DNA from: Spirochaetota bacterium
GTDB lineage: Bacteria > Spirochaetota > Spirochaetia > Treponematales > UBA12059
Assembly: GCA_026398615.1 (NCBI GenBank)
Contig: JAPLSN010000036.1
Coordinates: forward strand, 62,001 to 126,000
Length of the DNA: 64,000 bases
Direction: 5' to 3'
This document shows positions 16,615 to 23,582 of this stretch, piece by piece. Under the pieces are notes generated by a model that saw only the letters and a program-made list of their open reading frames with translations, was not told the DNA's origin and ran no database searches. The position numbers and the translations under genes were made by a program. Each line of letters begins with the position of its first letter. Position 1 is the stretch's first letter.

Positions 16615-18303
16615 TCATCCTCCCTTGCGGGTATCGGGTTTCCCGGGAATCCGCCGGCCGCGGAACACGCGCTCGACGATAGTCACGGCATCTTCGCCGC
16701 CCGATGCGTCCCGGGCCGCGACGGGCGCGTCAGGAGCTTTCGGTTCGACCCGGAATTCCACGCGGAGCGCCCGTCCCCCGAGTTCGCGCACCGTCCGGGT
16801 GACGACCTCGGCGTCGTGCCTGGCAAGGCTCGCCTCGTAGTCCCCGGGGAAAAAGATCACGAGGCGCCCTTCGTCCACCACCCAGCGCGTGGATTTCCGC
16901 AGGGAGTTGGCAAGGAAGATGTTCGATTTCCCGAGCGCCCCGACGACGACCCCGCAGAGTCTCGCAGGATCCTCGATGACGCCCTCGGGCGGCGCAGTCT
17001 CGTCGGCGAATACGGATTCGTGCACCCCGCCAAGGATGCCGGTAGCTTGCGGGGTGTCTCCGTTCAAAGGAGGGTCAGGCTTTTTTTTTTCAGCTTCCGG
17101 AGCCGCAACCGCCGGATTGCTACCCGCCGCCGGTACTCCGGCGACGCCCGGTACTCCGGCGAGGTAGACTGATGAACGCAGTGATTCGACGGCCCGGGCA
17201 AGCTCCACGGGCGAGATGTAATCCATGATCGAGCAGAGTCGCGCGATCTCGAGTTCGAGTTCGTAGCGCGGATTGAGGCTGTACCGCATGGAACGATGCA
17301 GGTCGAAGAATCCGGCGAGCGCACGTTCGATCTTGTCGGGTGACAGGGCTTCGAGGACGGGCGCCGAGAAATTCCCCGGGACATCCCCGAGCAGGGCCTC
17401 TGACTTCACGCCGCTCTTGATGAGCAGGAGCGCGCGGCAGTACTCGACGGCGTCGATGACGCACTGTTCCACGGACACGCCCCGGGAAAGCAGGTCGTCC
17501 AGCGAGGACAGCGCGGCGCCGCGGTCGCCGGAGACAACTGCGATAAAGAGCTCGTTGAGCCGCTCCACACCGACGAGGCCGAGCTTGTCGCGGATGCCGG
17601 CGATGGTTACGCGCCCGTCCGAAAACGAAACCACCTGGTCGAAAAGGGTATAGGCGTCGCGGAGCGAGCCTGTCGCTTCCTTGGCGATCCAGGACAGGGC
17701 TTCCTCGTCGGCCTTGACCCCGAGCTCCGCCGCGGCTTCCCCGAGAAGGCGCTTGATGGTCGCGTGCGGGATGAGCCTGAAGTTGAACCGCTGGCAACGG
17801 CTCTTTATCGTGGCCGGGACCTTGTGGAGCTCGGTCGTGGCGAAGATGAACACGATGTAGGGGGGCGGTTCCTCGATGGTCTTGAGCAGGGCGTTGAAGG
17901 CGCTGTTGGAAAGCATGTGGACTTCGTCGATTATATAGATCTTGTGCCTGCTCGAGTTCGGCGGGAAGAGGACCTCGTCCTTGATCTGCCGCACGTTGTC
18001 GACGGAGGTATTGGACGCACCGTCGATCTCTATGACGTCCAGGGACGCGCCGGCGCGAATGGCCGCACAGTTGGCGCACACCCCGCAGGGCGAAGTCGTG
18101 GGGCCCTTTTCGCAATTGAGCGCGCGCGCGAGGATACGGGCGGTGCTCGTCTTGCCGCATCCGCGCGGACCGGAGAAAAGGTAGGCATGGGCGATGCGGC
18201 CGCTCTCGATGGATGCCTTAAGCGTCGCGGAGACGAATTCCTGGCCGGCCAGCTCGTCGAATCCCTTCGGGCGGCGCCTCGTCGCGGTGACTTCGTATGC
18301 CAT
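16615..18303 (-). CDS. dnaX: DNA polymerase III subunit gamma/tau
   Basis: Clamp-loader ATPase of the replisome, 562 residues. The Walker A motif GPRGCGKT is at 45-52, the zinc module uses C64, C73, C76 and C79, and IYIIDEVHML is the Walker B region; LKTIEEPP follows. Domain III ends near residue 370, then a linker rich in alanine, proline and lysine precedes a tau-like C-terminal domain. Codons 405-408 run through an A10 tract that would let ribosome or RNA polymerase slippage make a short gamma form (see separate entry). The start at 18303 has a TATAGT box six bases before it and no ribosome site. Confidence 0.96.
   Translation of the reverse strand: MAYEVTATRRRPKGFDELAGQEFVSATLKASIESGRIAHAYLFSGPRGCGKTSTARILARALNCEKGPTTSPCGVCANCAAIRAGASLDVIEIDGASNTSVDNVRQIKDEVLFPPNSSRHKIYIIDEVHMLSNSAFNALLKTIEEPPPYIVFIFATTELHKVPATIKSRCQRFNFRLIPHATIKRLLGEAAAELGVKADEEALSWIAKEATGSLRDAYTLFDQVVSFSDGRVTIAGIRDKLGLVGVERLNELFIAVVSGDRGAALSSLDDLLSRGVSVEQCVIDAVEYCRALLLIKSGVKSEALLGDVPGNFSAPVLEALSPDKIERALAGFFDLHRSMRYSLNPRYELELEIARLCSIMDYISPVELARAVESLRSSVYLAGVPGVAGVPAAGSNPAVAAPEAEKKKPDPPLNGDTPQATGILGGVHESVFADETAPPEGVIEDPARLCGVVVGALGKSNIFLANSLRKSTRWVVDEGRLVIFFPGDYEASLARHDAEVVTRTVRELGGRALRVEFRVEPKAPDAPVAARDASGGEDAVTIVERVFRGRRIPGKPDTRKGG
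17081..17091 (-). other. A10 slippage site inside dnaX
   Basis: On the coding strand the sequence is G-A10-G-CCTGA, read as GAA AAA AAA AAG CCT. A -1 shift, or one extra A in the mRNA, gives AAA GCC TGA and stops at once, making a product of about 409 residues. A lost A also stops within six codons. Position and outcome match the gamma-producing slippage in Escherichia coli and Thermus dnaX. Confidence 0.7.
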
Positions 18304-18309
18304 GGGGGG

Positions 18310-18339
18310 ACTATAGCGCGGAGACCCGAGGCATCGCAA
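18310..18339 (-). promoter_or_regulatory. Promoter of dnaX (leaderless geometry)
   Basis: On the minus strand, TTGCGA (18334-18339), 18-base spacer, TATAGT (18310-18315), then six C residues and the dnaX ATG. No Shine-Dalgarno sequence fits in the gap. Confidence 0.5.
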
Positions 18340-18404
18340 GGTGCCGTGGATCACGAGATGCGTGCGCCGTCGGGGGCGGAATTCCGGTTTTCCGGGGGAG
18401 GACC

Positions 18405-18525
18405 TCAAGCGCTCGCAGCCAGGCTTGCCACATCACAACGTCCATCCGCTTACCGTTGCTCCCTTCCGGGCCTGGCGGGGTTAGGCGGCGGCCGCTAGCG
18501 TGGGGCCTGGCTGCGAACGCTCGAA
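18405..18525 (-). ncRNA. ffs: Signal recognition particle RNA (4.5S type)
   Basis: The conserved SRP apical domain is present on the minus strand (GCCAGGCCCGGAAGGGAGCA, within about 18456-18476). The ends pair: a stretch at 18505-18521 complements 18408-18424 (AGCG..CGCAGCCAGGC with GCCTGGCTGCG..CGCT). That gives a hairpin of roughly 120 bases, the small bacterial SRP RNA size. It lies between dnaX and the tRNA cluster. End positions are estimated to within a few bases. Confidence 0.9.
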
Positions 18526-18536
18526 GAAAAAACGTA

Positions 18537-18623
18537 CGGAGAGAGAGGGATTTGAACCCTCGGTACCCTTACGGATACACGCGACTTCCAATCGCGCACC
18601 TTCGGCCGCTCGGTCATCTCTCC
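18537..18623 (-). tRNA. tRNA-Ser (anticodon GGA)
   Basis: Acceptor GGAGAGA pairs with TCTCTCC, discriminator G, anticodon loop TTGGAAG gives GGA (reads UCC/UCU), long class II variable arm, T loop TTCAAAT. Length 87, no encoded CCA. Last gene of the tRNA cluster before SRP RNA. Confidence 0.95.
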
Positions 18624-18655
18624 CGAATTTCGGATTTTTACCTGTGGAAAAGAGA

Positions 18656-18720
18656 CGGGGACTCCGGTTCGAATCCCCCACCTGCCAGCAGGCAATAATC
18701 AGCGGAGAGAGGGGGATTCG
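18656..18720. repeat. 65-base direct repeat, copy 1 (contains tRNA-Ser 3' end fragment)
   Basis: This is identical over 65 bases to 18810-18874. It contains only the last 17 or so bases of a serine tRNA (T-arm side and acceptor) followed by the tRNA's downstream flank, so it is a truncated tRNA copy rather than a working gene. The repeat also carries an internal CCTGC/GCAGG hairpin. Confidence 0.8.
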
Positions 18721-18755
18721 GTTTTTGTCGCGAACATCGTGTTCGCACCAAAAAC
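18721..18755. repeat. 35-base palindrome between tRNA-Ser repeats
   Basis: GTTTTTG and GCGAACA pair with TGTTCGC and CAAAAAC around a three-base loop, with a two-base mismatch inside the stem. It directly follows repeat copy 1. It lacks a U tract on either strand, so a terminator role is doubtful. Confidence 0.6.
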
Positions 18756-18809
18756 CCGCCTCCGTCCCCTGACGGCGGCCTCGTGCCGCCTTTTCCTCCC
18801 GTTGGTCGG

Positions 18810-18874
18810 CGGGGACTCCGGTTCGAATCCCCCACCTGCCAGCAGGCAATAATCAGCGGAGAGAGGGGGATTCG
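18810..18874. repeat. 65-base direct repeat, copy 2 (3' end and flank of tRNA-Ser CGA)
   Basis: Second copy, 154 bases from the first. Here the tRNA part belongs to the intact tRNA-Ser(CGA) gene. Direct repeats ending in a tRNA 3' end resemble the attL/attR pair left by an integrase-type element or a partial tRNA duplication. Confidence 0.8.
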
Positions 18875-18943
18875 AACCCCCGGAACCCTTGCGGGTTCAA
18901 CGGTTTTCGAGACCGCCCGATTCAACCGCTCTCGCATCTCTCC
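18857..18943 (-). tRNA. tRNA-Ser (anticodon CGA)
   Basis: Acceptor GGAGAGA pairs with TCTCTCC, discriminator G, anticodon loop CTCGAAA gives CGA (reads UCG), long variable arm, T arm GGGGGTTCGAATCCCCC. Length 87. Its 3' end is part of the duplicated 65-base repeat. Confidence 0.95.
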
Positions 18944-18980
18944 GGGTCGGGCGTCGGCGCGTGCCGGACATCCGTATCGA

Positions 18981-19017
18981 CAAAAACGATCCGACGGACA
19001 TTCCGACGAATCGTTTT
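18981..19017 (-). terminator. Hairpin terminator after tRNA-Arg
   Basis: On the minus strand AAAACGAT and CGTCGGA pair with TCCGTCG and ATCGTTTT (one T-T and one flanking mismatch), followed by a short T run. It begins at the last base of tRNA-Arg and may end transcription or mark 3' processing. Confidence 0.55.
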
Positions 19018-19090
19018 GAGGCTAAGAGGATTCGAACCTCCGACCTTCAGATCCGCAATCTGAAGCTCTATCCAGCTGAGCTATAGCCTC
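19017..19090 (-). tRNA. tRNA-Arg (anticodon GCG)
   Basis: Acceptor GAGGCTA pairs with TAGCCTC, D loop AGCTGGATAGAGC with the arginine-type A20, anticodon loop TTGCGGA gives GCG (reads CGC/CGU), T arm GGAGGTTCGAATCCTCT. Length 74. Most bacteria use ACG, edited to ICG, for these codons, so a genomic G34 is notable. Confidence 0.92.
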
Positions 19091-19137
19091 ATTCGTGAAA
19101 CGGCCCGGAGACGATCCAAGACCCGTCAGCGGACCTA

Positions 19138-19225
19138 CGGAGAGGGGGGGATTCGAACCCCCGGTGCCCTTGAGAGGCACAACTCCTTAGCAGGGAGCCC
19201 GATTCGGCCGCTCTCGCACCTCTCC
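19138..19225 (-). tRNA. tRNA-Ser (anticodon GCT)
   Basis: Acceptor GGAGAGG pairs with CCTCTCC, discriminator G, anticodon loop CTGCTAA gives GCT (reads AGC/AGU), long variable arm, T arm GGGGGTTCGAATCCCCC. Length 88. Confidence 0.95.
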
Positions 19226-19243
19226 TTGCTCGATCCGACAGTT

Positions 19244-19328
19244 CGGAGCAGGCGGGATTCGAACCCGCGGTACCTGACGGTACAACGGTTTTCAAGACCG
19301 TCTCCTTAAACCGCTCGGACACCGCTCC
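19244..19328 (-). tRNA. tRNA-Ser (anticodon TGA)
   Basis: Acceptor GGAGCGG pairs with CTGCTCC (one G-U), discriminator G, anticodon loop CTTGAAA gives TGA (reads UCA/UCG), long variable arm. Length 85. First gene of the cluster; its promoter lies 16 bases upstream. Confidence 0.95.
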
Positions 19329-19344
19329 AAAAAGCGTGGAGCCA

Positions 19345-19373
19345 ATACTACGGAAAGCTCATGGTCTTGTCAA
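19345..19373 (-). promoter_or_regulatory. Promoter of the tRNA cluster
   Basis: On the minus strand, TTGACA (19368-19373), 17-base spacer, TAGTAT (19345-19350), then 16 bases to tRNA-Ser(TGA). This is the best sigma-70 match in the region and probably drives the whole tRNA cluster. Its -35 box overlaps the -35 of the divergent pth promoter. Confidence 0.75.
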
Positions 19374-19395
19374 TAACCGGGTCCCCGGCTAACCT
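19367..19395 (+). promoter_or_regulatory. Promoter of pth
   Basis: TTGTCA (19367-19372), 17-base spacer, TAACCT (19390-19395), then eight bases to the pth ATG. It shares its -35 bases with the tRNA promoter on the other strand. Confidence 0.5.
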
Positions 19396-19403
19396 AGGGA
19401 CAT

Positions 19404-19985
19404 ATGATCAAACTGTACGCGTTCCTCGGCAATCACGGCCGGCAGTACGCCGGGAACCGCCACAACGTGGCATGGCAATTCCTCGAAGCCCTCCCTGTCA
19501 ACGCGACGCTGTCGTGGTCGCGCGGCTTCGGGGGCAGGTTCGCCGCGCTCGAGGCTCCCGCGGGCCGGGCCTGGTTCCTCAAGCCGGAAACTTTCATGAA
19601 CCTTTCAGGCGATGCCGCCTCCGAGCTCGCGCGCTTTCACAAGATCGCCCCGGCAGAGATCCTGGTCGTCCACGACGAACTCGAGCTGGGATTCGGCTTT
19701 TTCGGCTTCAAGCGGGGCGGCGGCCTGGGCGGGCACAACGGTCTCAGGTCCATGAAGGAGCGGCTCGGGACACCCGACTTCCTCAGGCTTCGCTTCGGGA
19801 TCGGCAGGCCTTCCCACGACGACGTTGCGGGCTACGTCCTCTCGGACTTCACCCGCGAGGAGCGGGAGCTGCTCGACTGCCCGGTCTTCCCGCGCGCGAC
19901 GGCAGCCTTCGAACTCTGTCTCGCGGAAGGCTTCGACGCGGCGTTCGCGAAATACCAGAAGGCCAATGCGCTTGCGCAAGCGTGA
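19404..19985 (+). CDS. pth: Peptidyl-tRNA hydrolase
   Basis: Recycles tRNA by cleaving peptidyl-tRNAs released prematurely. The 193-residue protein keeps N10 (FLGN), catalytic H20 (GNRHNVAW), the KPETFMNLSG loop and VVHDELELGFG with D near residue 93, then GGGLGGHNGLRSM and RFGIGRP. The usual HNAG has changed to HNVAW. Its promoter is back-to-back with that of the tRNA genes, which links the tRNA-recycling enzyme with tRNA synthesis. It converges with the tfoX-like gene. Confidence 0.95.
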   Translation: MIKLYAFLGNHGRQYAGNRHNVAWQFLEALPVNATLSWSRGFGGRFAALEAPAGRAWFLKPETFMNLSGDAASELARFHKIAPAEILVVHDELELGFGFFGFKRGGGLGGHNGLRSMKERLGTPDFLRLRFGIGRPSHDDVAGYVLSDFTREERELLDCPVFPRATAAFELCLAEGFDAAFAKYQKANALAQA

Positions 19986-20014
19986 AACACCGAACACCGC
20001 GGTAAAATGGATTC

Positions 20015-20332
20015 CTACTTCAACCCTTCGACGAAGCGCTTGGCCGTCCCGATCCAAGCCTCGATCTCCGAGATTCCGAGTTCGCCGCCCGCGATCGTTA
20101 TCCAGCCTTTCATGACCTTGCCGGTAATGTCGAAAACGCGGGCCTTCCCCGATGACAGGGCGGTGGCGGCCGCTTCCGTCCCTATTCGCAGGATCAAACT
20201 GTCCTTGTAGACGCCGCATACCATCTTGCCGTCAAGCAAGTGGCAAGTTCCGCCGAACATCTTCTTTCTCACCATGTTCCACTTCTCGACAATGGCGGAA
20301 ATCTTCATGTCCAGCATTTCATCATACGCCAT
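20015..20332 (-). CDS. TfoX/Sxy N-terminal domain protein
   Basis: A 105-residue protein matching the TfoX/Sxy N-terminal domain (VRKKMFGGTCHLLDGKMVCGVYKDSLILRIG and FDITGKVMKGWITI). In Gammaproteobacteria Sxy works with CRP to turn on competence genes. Stand-alone domains like this are widespread and their role is unknown, so a competence function should not be assumed. It lies just downstream of era on the same strand. Confidence 0.85.
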   Translation of the reverse strand: MAYDEMLDMKISAIVEKWNMVRKKMFGGTCHLLDGKMVCGVYKDSLILRIGTEAAATALSSGKARVFDITGKVMKGWITIAGGELGISEIEAWIGTAKRFVEGLK

Positions 20333-20402
20333 GGCGCCTCCCCGGACGTGCCCGTCCCCTCTCCTGCCCCGTGACGGCGCAGGGGCGATTCCCGCACCCC
20401 CC

Positions 20403-21287
20403 TTAGTGGATGAGCCGCTTCAGCAGGGCTTCGTTCTTCTTCCATCCCGGGTCCACGCGTACCTTGAGAGAGAGTTTCACCGGGTAGTCGAAGATCTCGG
20501 CGAGGTCAGCCTCGGCTTCCTCGCGAATGAGCTTGATCATCCCGCCCTTGGCCCCGATCAGGATGCCCTTCTGTGTTTCGCGTTCCACGACGAGGTCGGC
20601 TTCGTAGACAAGCGTGCCGTTGTCGAGAAAATGCGAATCGGTATAGTCCACGTAGATCGCGTGCGGCACTTCGTCGCGGGTGTGGAGAAAGACCTTTTCC
20701 CTGACGATCTCGGCGATGCGGAAGACGGGCTCCTGGTCGGTATAGACTTCCGTGTCCGGGTAGTACATGGGGCCTTCCGGCGACGCTTCGAACAGGGCAT
20801 CGACGAGCTGGCTGACCCCGGTCCCCGCGAGCGCGCTCGTGTCGAAGGCCCTGACTCCGGGCAGGCGCTCCCCGAGGAAGAGCCGCGTCCCCGCGGTGTC
20901 GGATCCCCTGGCGTCGATCTTGTTGACGCAGGCCAGGGTCTTGGCGGCGAACGACGCGAGTATGACGGCGATGGCCTCCTCCTCCCTCCCCGCCTTCCGC
21001 GCGGAATCGAGGACGTAGAGGACGATCTCCGCCTCCTTGAGCGACTGTTCGGCGATGTCATGGAGCTTTCTGTTGATCCGCTTGTCGGAATCGTGGATGC
21101 CCGGCGTGTCCATGAACACCAGTTGCCCCCGCGGGTCGTTCAGGATGCCCCTGACCGTGTTGCGCGTGGTCTGCGGAACCGGCGACACGATGGACACCTT
21201 CCCCCCGCAGATCGCGTTCATCAGCGTCGATTTGCCCGCCGACGGCCTTCCCACCACCGCGACGAACGCGGATTTCTTCCCTGCCAT
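20403..21287 (-). CDS. era: GTPase Era
   Basis: Ribosome-assembly GTPase that binds the 3' end of 16S rRNA. The 294-residue protein has G1 GRPSAGKST, G2 region PQTTRNTVRG, G3 DTPGIHD, a G4 read as NKID, and a C-terminal KH domain with GILIGAKGGMIKLIREEAEADL. The start follows GGAGAGGAAGCAC. It is followed by the TfoX-like gene and preceded by aroDE on the same strand, forming a likely operon. Confidence 0.96.
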   Translation of the reverse strand: MAGKKSAFVAVVGRPSAGKSTLMNAICGGKVSIVSPVPQTTRNTVRGILNDPRGQLVFMDTPGIHDSDKRINRKLHDIAEQSLKEAEIVLYVLDSARKAGREEEAIAVILASFAAKTLACVNKIDARGSDTAGTRLFLGERLPGVRAFDTSALAGTGVSQLVDALFEASPEGPMYYPDTEVYTDQEPVFRIAEIVREKVFLHTRDEVPHAIYVDYTDSHFLDNGTLVYEADLVVERETQKGILIGAKGGMIKLIREEAEADLAEIFDYPVKLSLKVRVDPGWKKNEALLKRLIH

Positions 21288-21362
21288 GTGCTTCCTCTCC
21301 GTGCGGCCCGGCCGCCGGTCACGCGCGCCCGTGGCGTCGGGACGGCCGCGGTATCGCGTGGG

Positions 21363-22868
21363 TCATTCGATGGGTTCCAGGTCCGACGGGTAGGCGGTGC
21401 CGGTAAACAGCTCGAACTGCTCCGCCGCCTGTTCCCGAAGCATGCCGATACCGTTCGCGCAACGGCATCCGGCTTCACGCGCGCGCGCGAGGAACGGGGT
21501 CTCCCGGGGATTGTAGATGAGGTCGTAGACTGCCTCCCTGCCCGTGAACTCGTACAGCTCGAGCGGGTCGCCGGGCACGCCGCCGTTCATTCCCATCGAC
21601 GTGGTCTGCACGATCAGGTCGCTGTAGCGACCGAGCATCTCGACCGCGCGCTCGTTCTGGCCGGCCCACTCGAAGCCGAAGCGTTCCGCGAGCGCCTTCG
21701 CCCTCCACATGGTCCGGTTGACGATGCATGCTTCCCCGCCGAGCGTCTTGACCGCCTGCGCCACCGCTCGGGCGGCGCCGCCGGCGCCGACGATGCAGAC
21801 TCGGATGCCCTCGAGGTTTTCCCTGCCGATGAAGCGGAGCACGTCGACCCCGAAGCCCCGGGTGTCCGTATTGTATCCCGTCCATCCGTGCTCGGTGCGG
21901 ACGACGGTGTTGCAGGCTCCGATGCGCTCCACCTCCGGCGAGCGTGAAGAAAGGTAGGGCAGGATCTTTTCCTTGTAAGGGGCGGTGACCGAAAACCCCC
22001 GGATGTCCAGGATGTCAGCCAGCCGGAAAAAAGCGGCCAGGTCGTCGGCCGGAAACGGGATGTACACGGCCTCGATCCCGAGCCCGGCGAACCCGGCGTT
22101 GTGGATACGCGGCGACAGCGCGCCGATGACGGATGGACCCCCGAGAATGCCATAGAGGGCGTAATAATCCCCGAGCAAGCGCGTGCGATAGACGTCCTCG
22201 AGCAGATCCGGGTCGATCTGCCCCGGAGCGGCGGCTTCCATGCCGGCGCCGGTCGCACTCGCGTACTGGATGGTACTGCCGGTCTTCGAGGCGAGCAGGC
22301 GGGTGCAAAAACCGTAATCGCCCATGCCCACGACGATCCGTTCCCGGGAACCGATCGACGCGCATTTTTCGAAGATCCGCAGCACATCCCCGGTACCGCG
22401 CGGGTGAACCGCTATCTTCGGAATCTCGCCGGGTTCGCGGGAAACACTGTCCCACATGGCACCGAGGTCGTCGGGCACGCCGTCGGGGTCGTGGCAGGAA
22501 CGGATGATTCTCGTTCCGAAGATCCTGGCCGCCTCTTCGAGCGCGGGAACGCGGAAATCCTCCTCGAGATCGATGTAGGCGAAATTCTTCTGGGGATCGT
22601 CACTCGCGTACGCCAGGCCCTTCGCGAGCAGGACGAGACGGACGCCTTCGCCTTCGTCGAACCTGCCGCCGTCCACCCGCCTGCGCGCTGTCAGGATGCA
22701 GGGCAGGCCGGCTTTTTCCGGAAAGGAACGGATATGGAATTTTTCCTGGGGCTCGAGGTAATCGACGCGCAGTTCGACCATGTCGACGAGGTCGCGGTAG
22801 CGTTCGAGCGCCGCGAAATCATCGGCGAGGGTCGAACCGGTCAGGCACAGGCAGCGTTCCGCCATCAT
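21363..22868 (-). CDS. aroDE: Fused 3-dehydroquinate dehydratase / shikimate dehydrogenase
   Basis: Two consecutive shikimate-pathway steps in one 501-residue protein. Residues 1-225 form a type I dehydroquinase: IIRSCHDPDG carries the catalytic histidine and PKIAVHP the Schiff-base lysine. Residues 235-501 form AroE: SPRIHN substrate motif, FSVTAPYKEK with the catalytic lysine, GYNTDTRGF with the aspartate, then GAGGAARAVAQAV for NADP and NRTMWRAKAL. Such AroD-AroE fusions are known from plants, chlamydiae and spirochaetes. Adjacent ATGs at 22868 and 22865 follow AAGGAG. Confidence 0.95.
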   Translation of the reverse strand: MMAERCLCLTGSTLADDFAALERYRDLVDMVELRVDYLEPQEKFHIRSFPEKAGLPCILTARRRVDGGRFDEGEGVRLVLLAKGLAYASDDPQKNFAYIDLEEDFRVPALEEAARIFGTRIIRSCHDPDGVPDDLGAMWDSVSREPGEIPKIAVHPRGTGDVLRIFEKCASIGSRERIVVGMGDYGFCTRLLASKTGSTIQYASATGAGMEAAAPGQIDPDLLEDVYRTRLLGDYYALYGILGGPSVIGALSPRIHNAGFAGLGIEAVYIPFPADDLAAFFRLADILDIRGFSVTAPYKEKILPYLSSRSPEVERIGACNTVVRTEHGWTGYNTDTRGFGVDVLRFIGRENLEGIRVCIVGAGGAARAVAQAVKTLGGEACIVNRTMWRAKALAERFGFEWAGQNERAVEMLGRYSDLIVQTTSMGMNGGVPGDPLELYEFTGREAVYDLIYNPRETPFLARAREAGCRCANGIGMLREQAAEQFELFTGTAYPSDLEPIE

Positions 22869-22880
22869 TCCGCTCCTTCC

Positions 22881-23354
22881 TCAGAAATCGGCGCGATAGA
22901 GATAGAGGTCCGCGACCTTGCCGTCCATGGCGAGGACGCGAAGGCGCACGGGGAACCCGTCGAAGGGCACGCGCCACTCGGCTGCGGATGCCTCCTCGCG
23001 GTAGGGACGGCCCAGCATGGAATACGCCTTGTCCCACGCGTCTCCCAGGAAGACGCCGAAGCAAGCCCCGGCATAGGGCGAGACGAGCCGGACCTGCCAG
23101 ACCCGGTCGCCGAAAAGGAAGAGTGAAAAACCGGAGTCATACTCGAAGACCACGTCATCCTGCCACGGCTCGAGGCCACGCGCCGCGTACACCCTGACAG
23201 GGGCGCCGAAATCCTTGAGAACCTGGGAGAGCGTGGATCCAAGCACGATGGAGGGGTCGTCGGGGAGCTCGGCCGCGGCCGTCGCGGCCGTCAACGACAG
23301 GAGCGCGGCAAACAGCGCGGACACAGGCATCGGTGAACGGGAAATACGTATCAT
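22881..23354 (-). CDS. Exported hypothetical protein
   Basis: A 157-residue protein with a type I signal peptide (MIRISRSPMPVSALFAALLS, cleavage near AAA|ELPDD). The mature part is compact and beta-rich (VFEYDSGFSLFLFGDRVWQVRL, then a short repeat-like half ending DGKVADLYLYRADF). I do not recognise the family. It ends 12 bases before aroDE, so they are probably co-transcribed from the promoter at 23362-23390. Confidence 0.75.
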   Translation of the reverse strand: MIRISRSPMPVSALFAALLSLTAATAAAELPDDPSIVLGSTLSQVLKDFGAPVRVYAARGLEPWQDDVVFEYDSGFSLFLFGDRVWQVRLVSPYAGACFGVFLGDAWDKAYSMLGRPYREEASAAEWRVPFDGFPVRLRVLAMDGKVADLYLYRADF

Positions 23355-23361
23355 TGATGGT

Positions 23362-23390
23362 ACTCTATCGGCGGGAACAGGGAAACGCAA
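23362..23390 (-). promoter_or_regulatory. Promoter upstream of the exported protein and aroDE
   Basis: On the minus strand, TTGCGT (23385-23390), 17-base spacer, TAGAGT (23362-23367), seven bases to the ATG at 23354. Same short-leader geometry as rlmN and dnaX. Confidence 0.4.
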
Positions 23391-23582
23391 GCCTCGCGAA
23401 ACTCCGCGCCGCGAAAATTCACGACGCCTGACGGCCGGCGCGGACTGCACTTGTGTAAAACGCCGGTATCCGCCACAATGGAGCGAGGCACGGTGTCGAT
23501 CCTCCATATCGTTCGACCGCATGCCATGCTACACCCGGCTGATTTCACGCCGGATTTCCAATAACAGTTCGAGGAGCGTCAC

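Noticed and set aside
18650-18690. A plus-strand tRNA suggested by GGTTCGAATCCCCC
   Set aside because: The T stem does not pair properly and no anticodon arm precedes it; it is part of the duplicated flank of tRNA-Ser.
18480-18940. Short open frames across the tRNA-Ser genes with recurring GIRTGVP-like strings
   Set aside because: These are translations of tRNA and repeat sequence, not proteins.
20015-20332. TfoX/Sxy as evidence for natural competence
   Set aside because: Only the N-terminal domain is present, and stand-alone copies are common in non-competent bacteria; no com genes are nearby.
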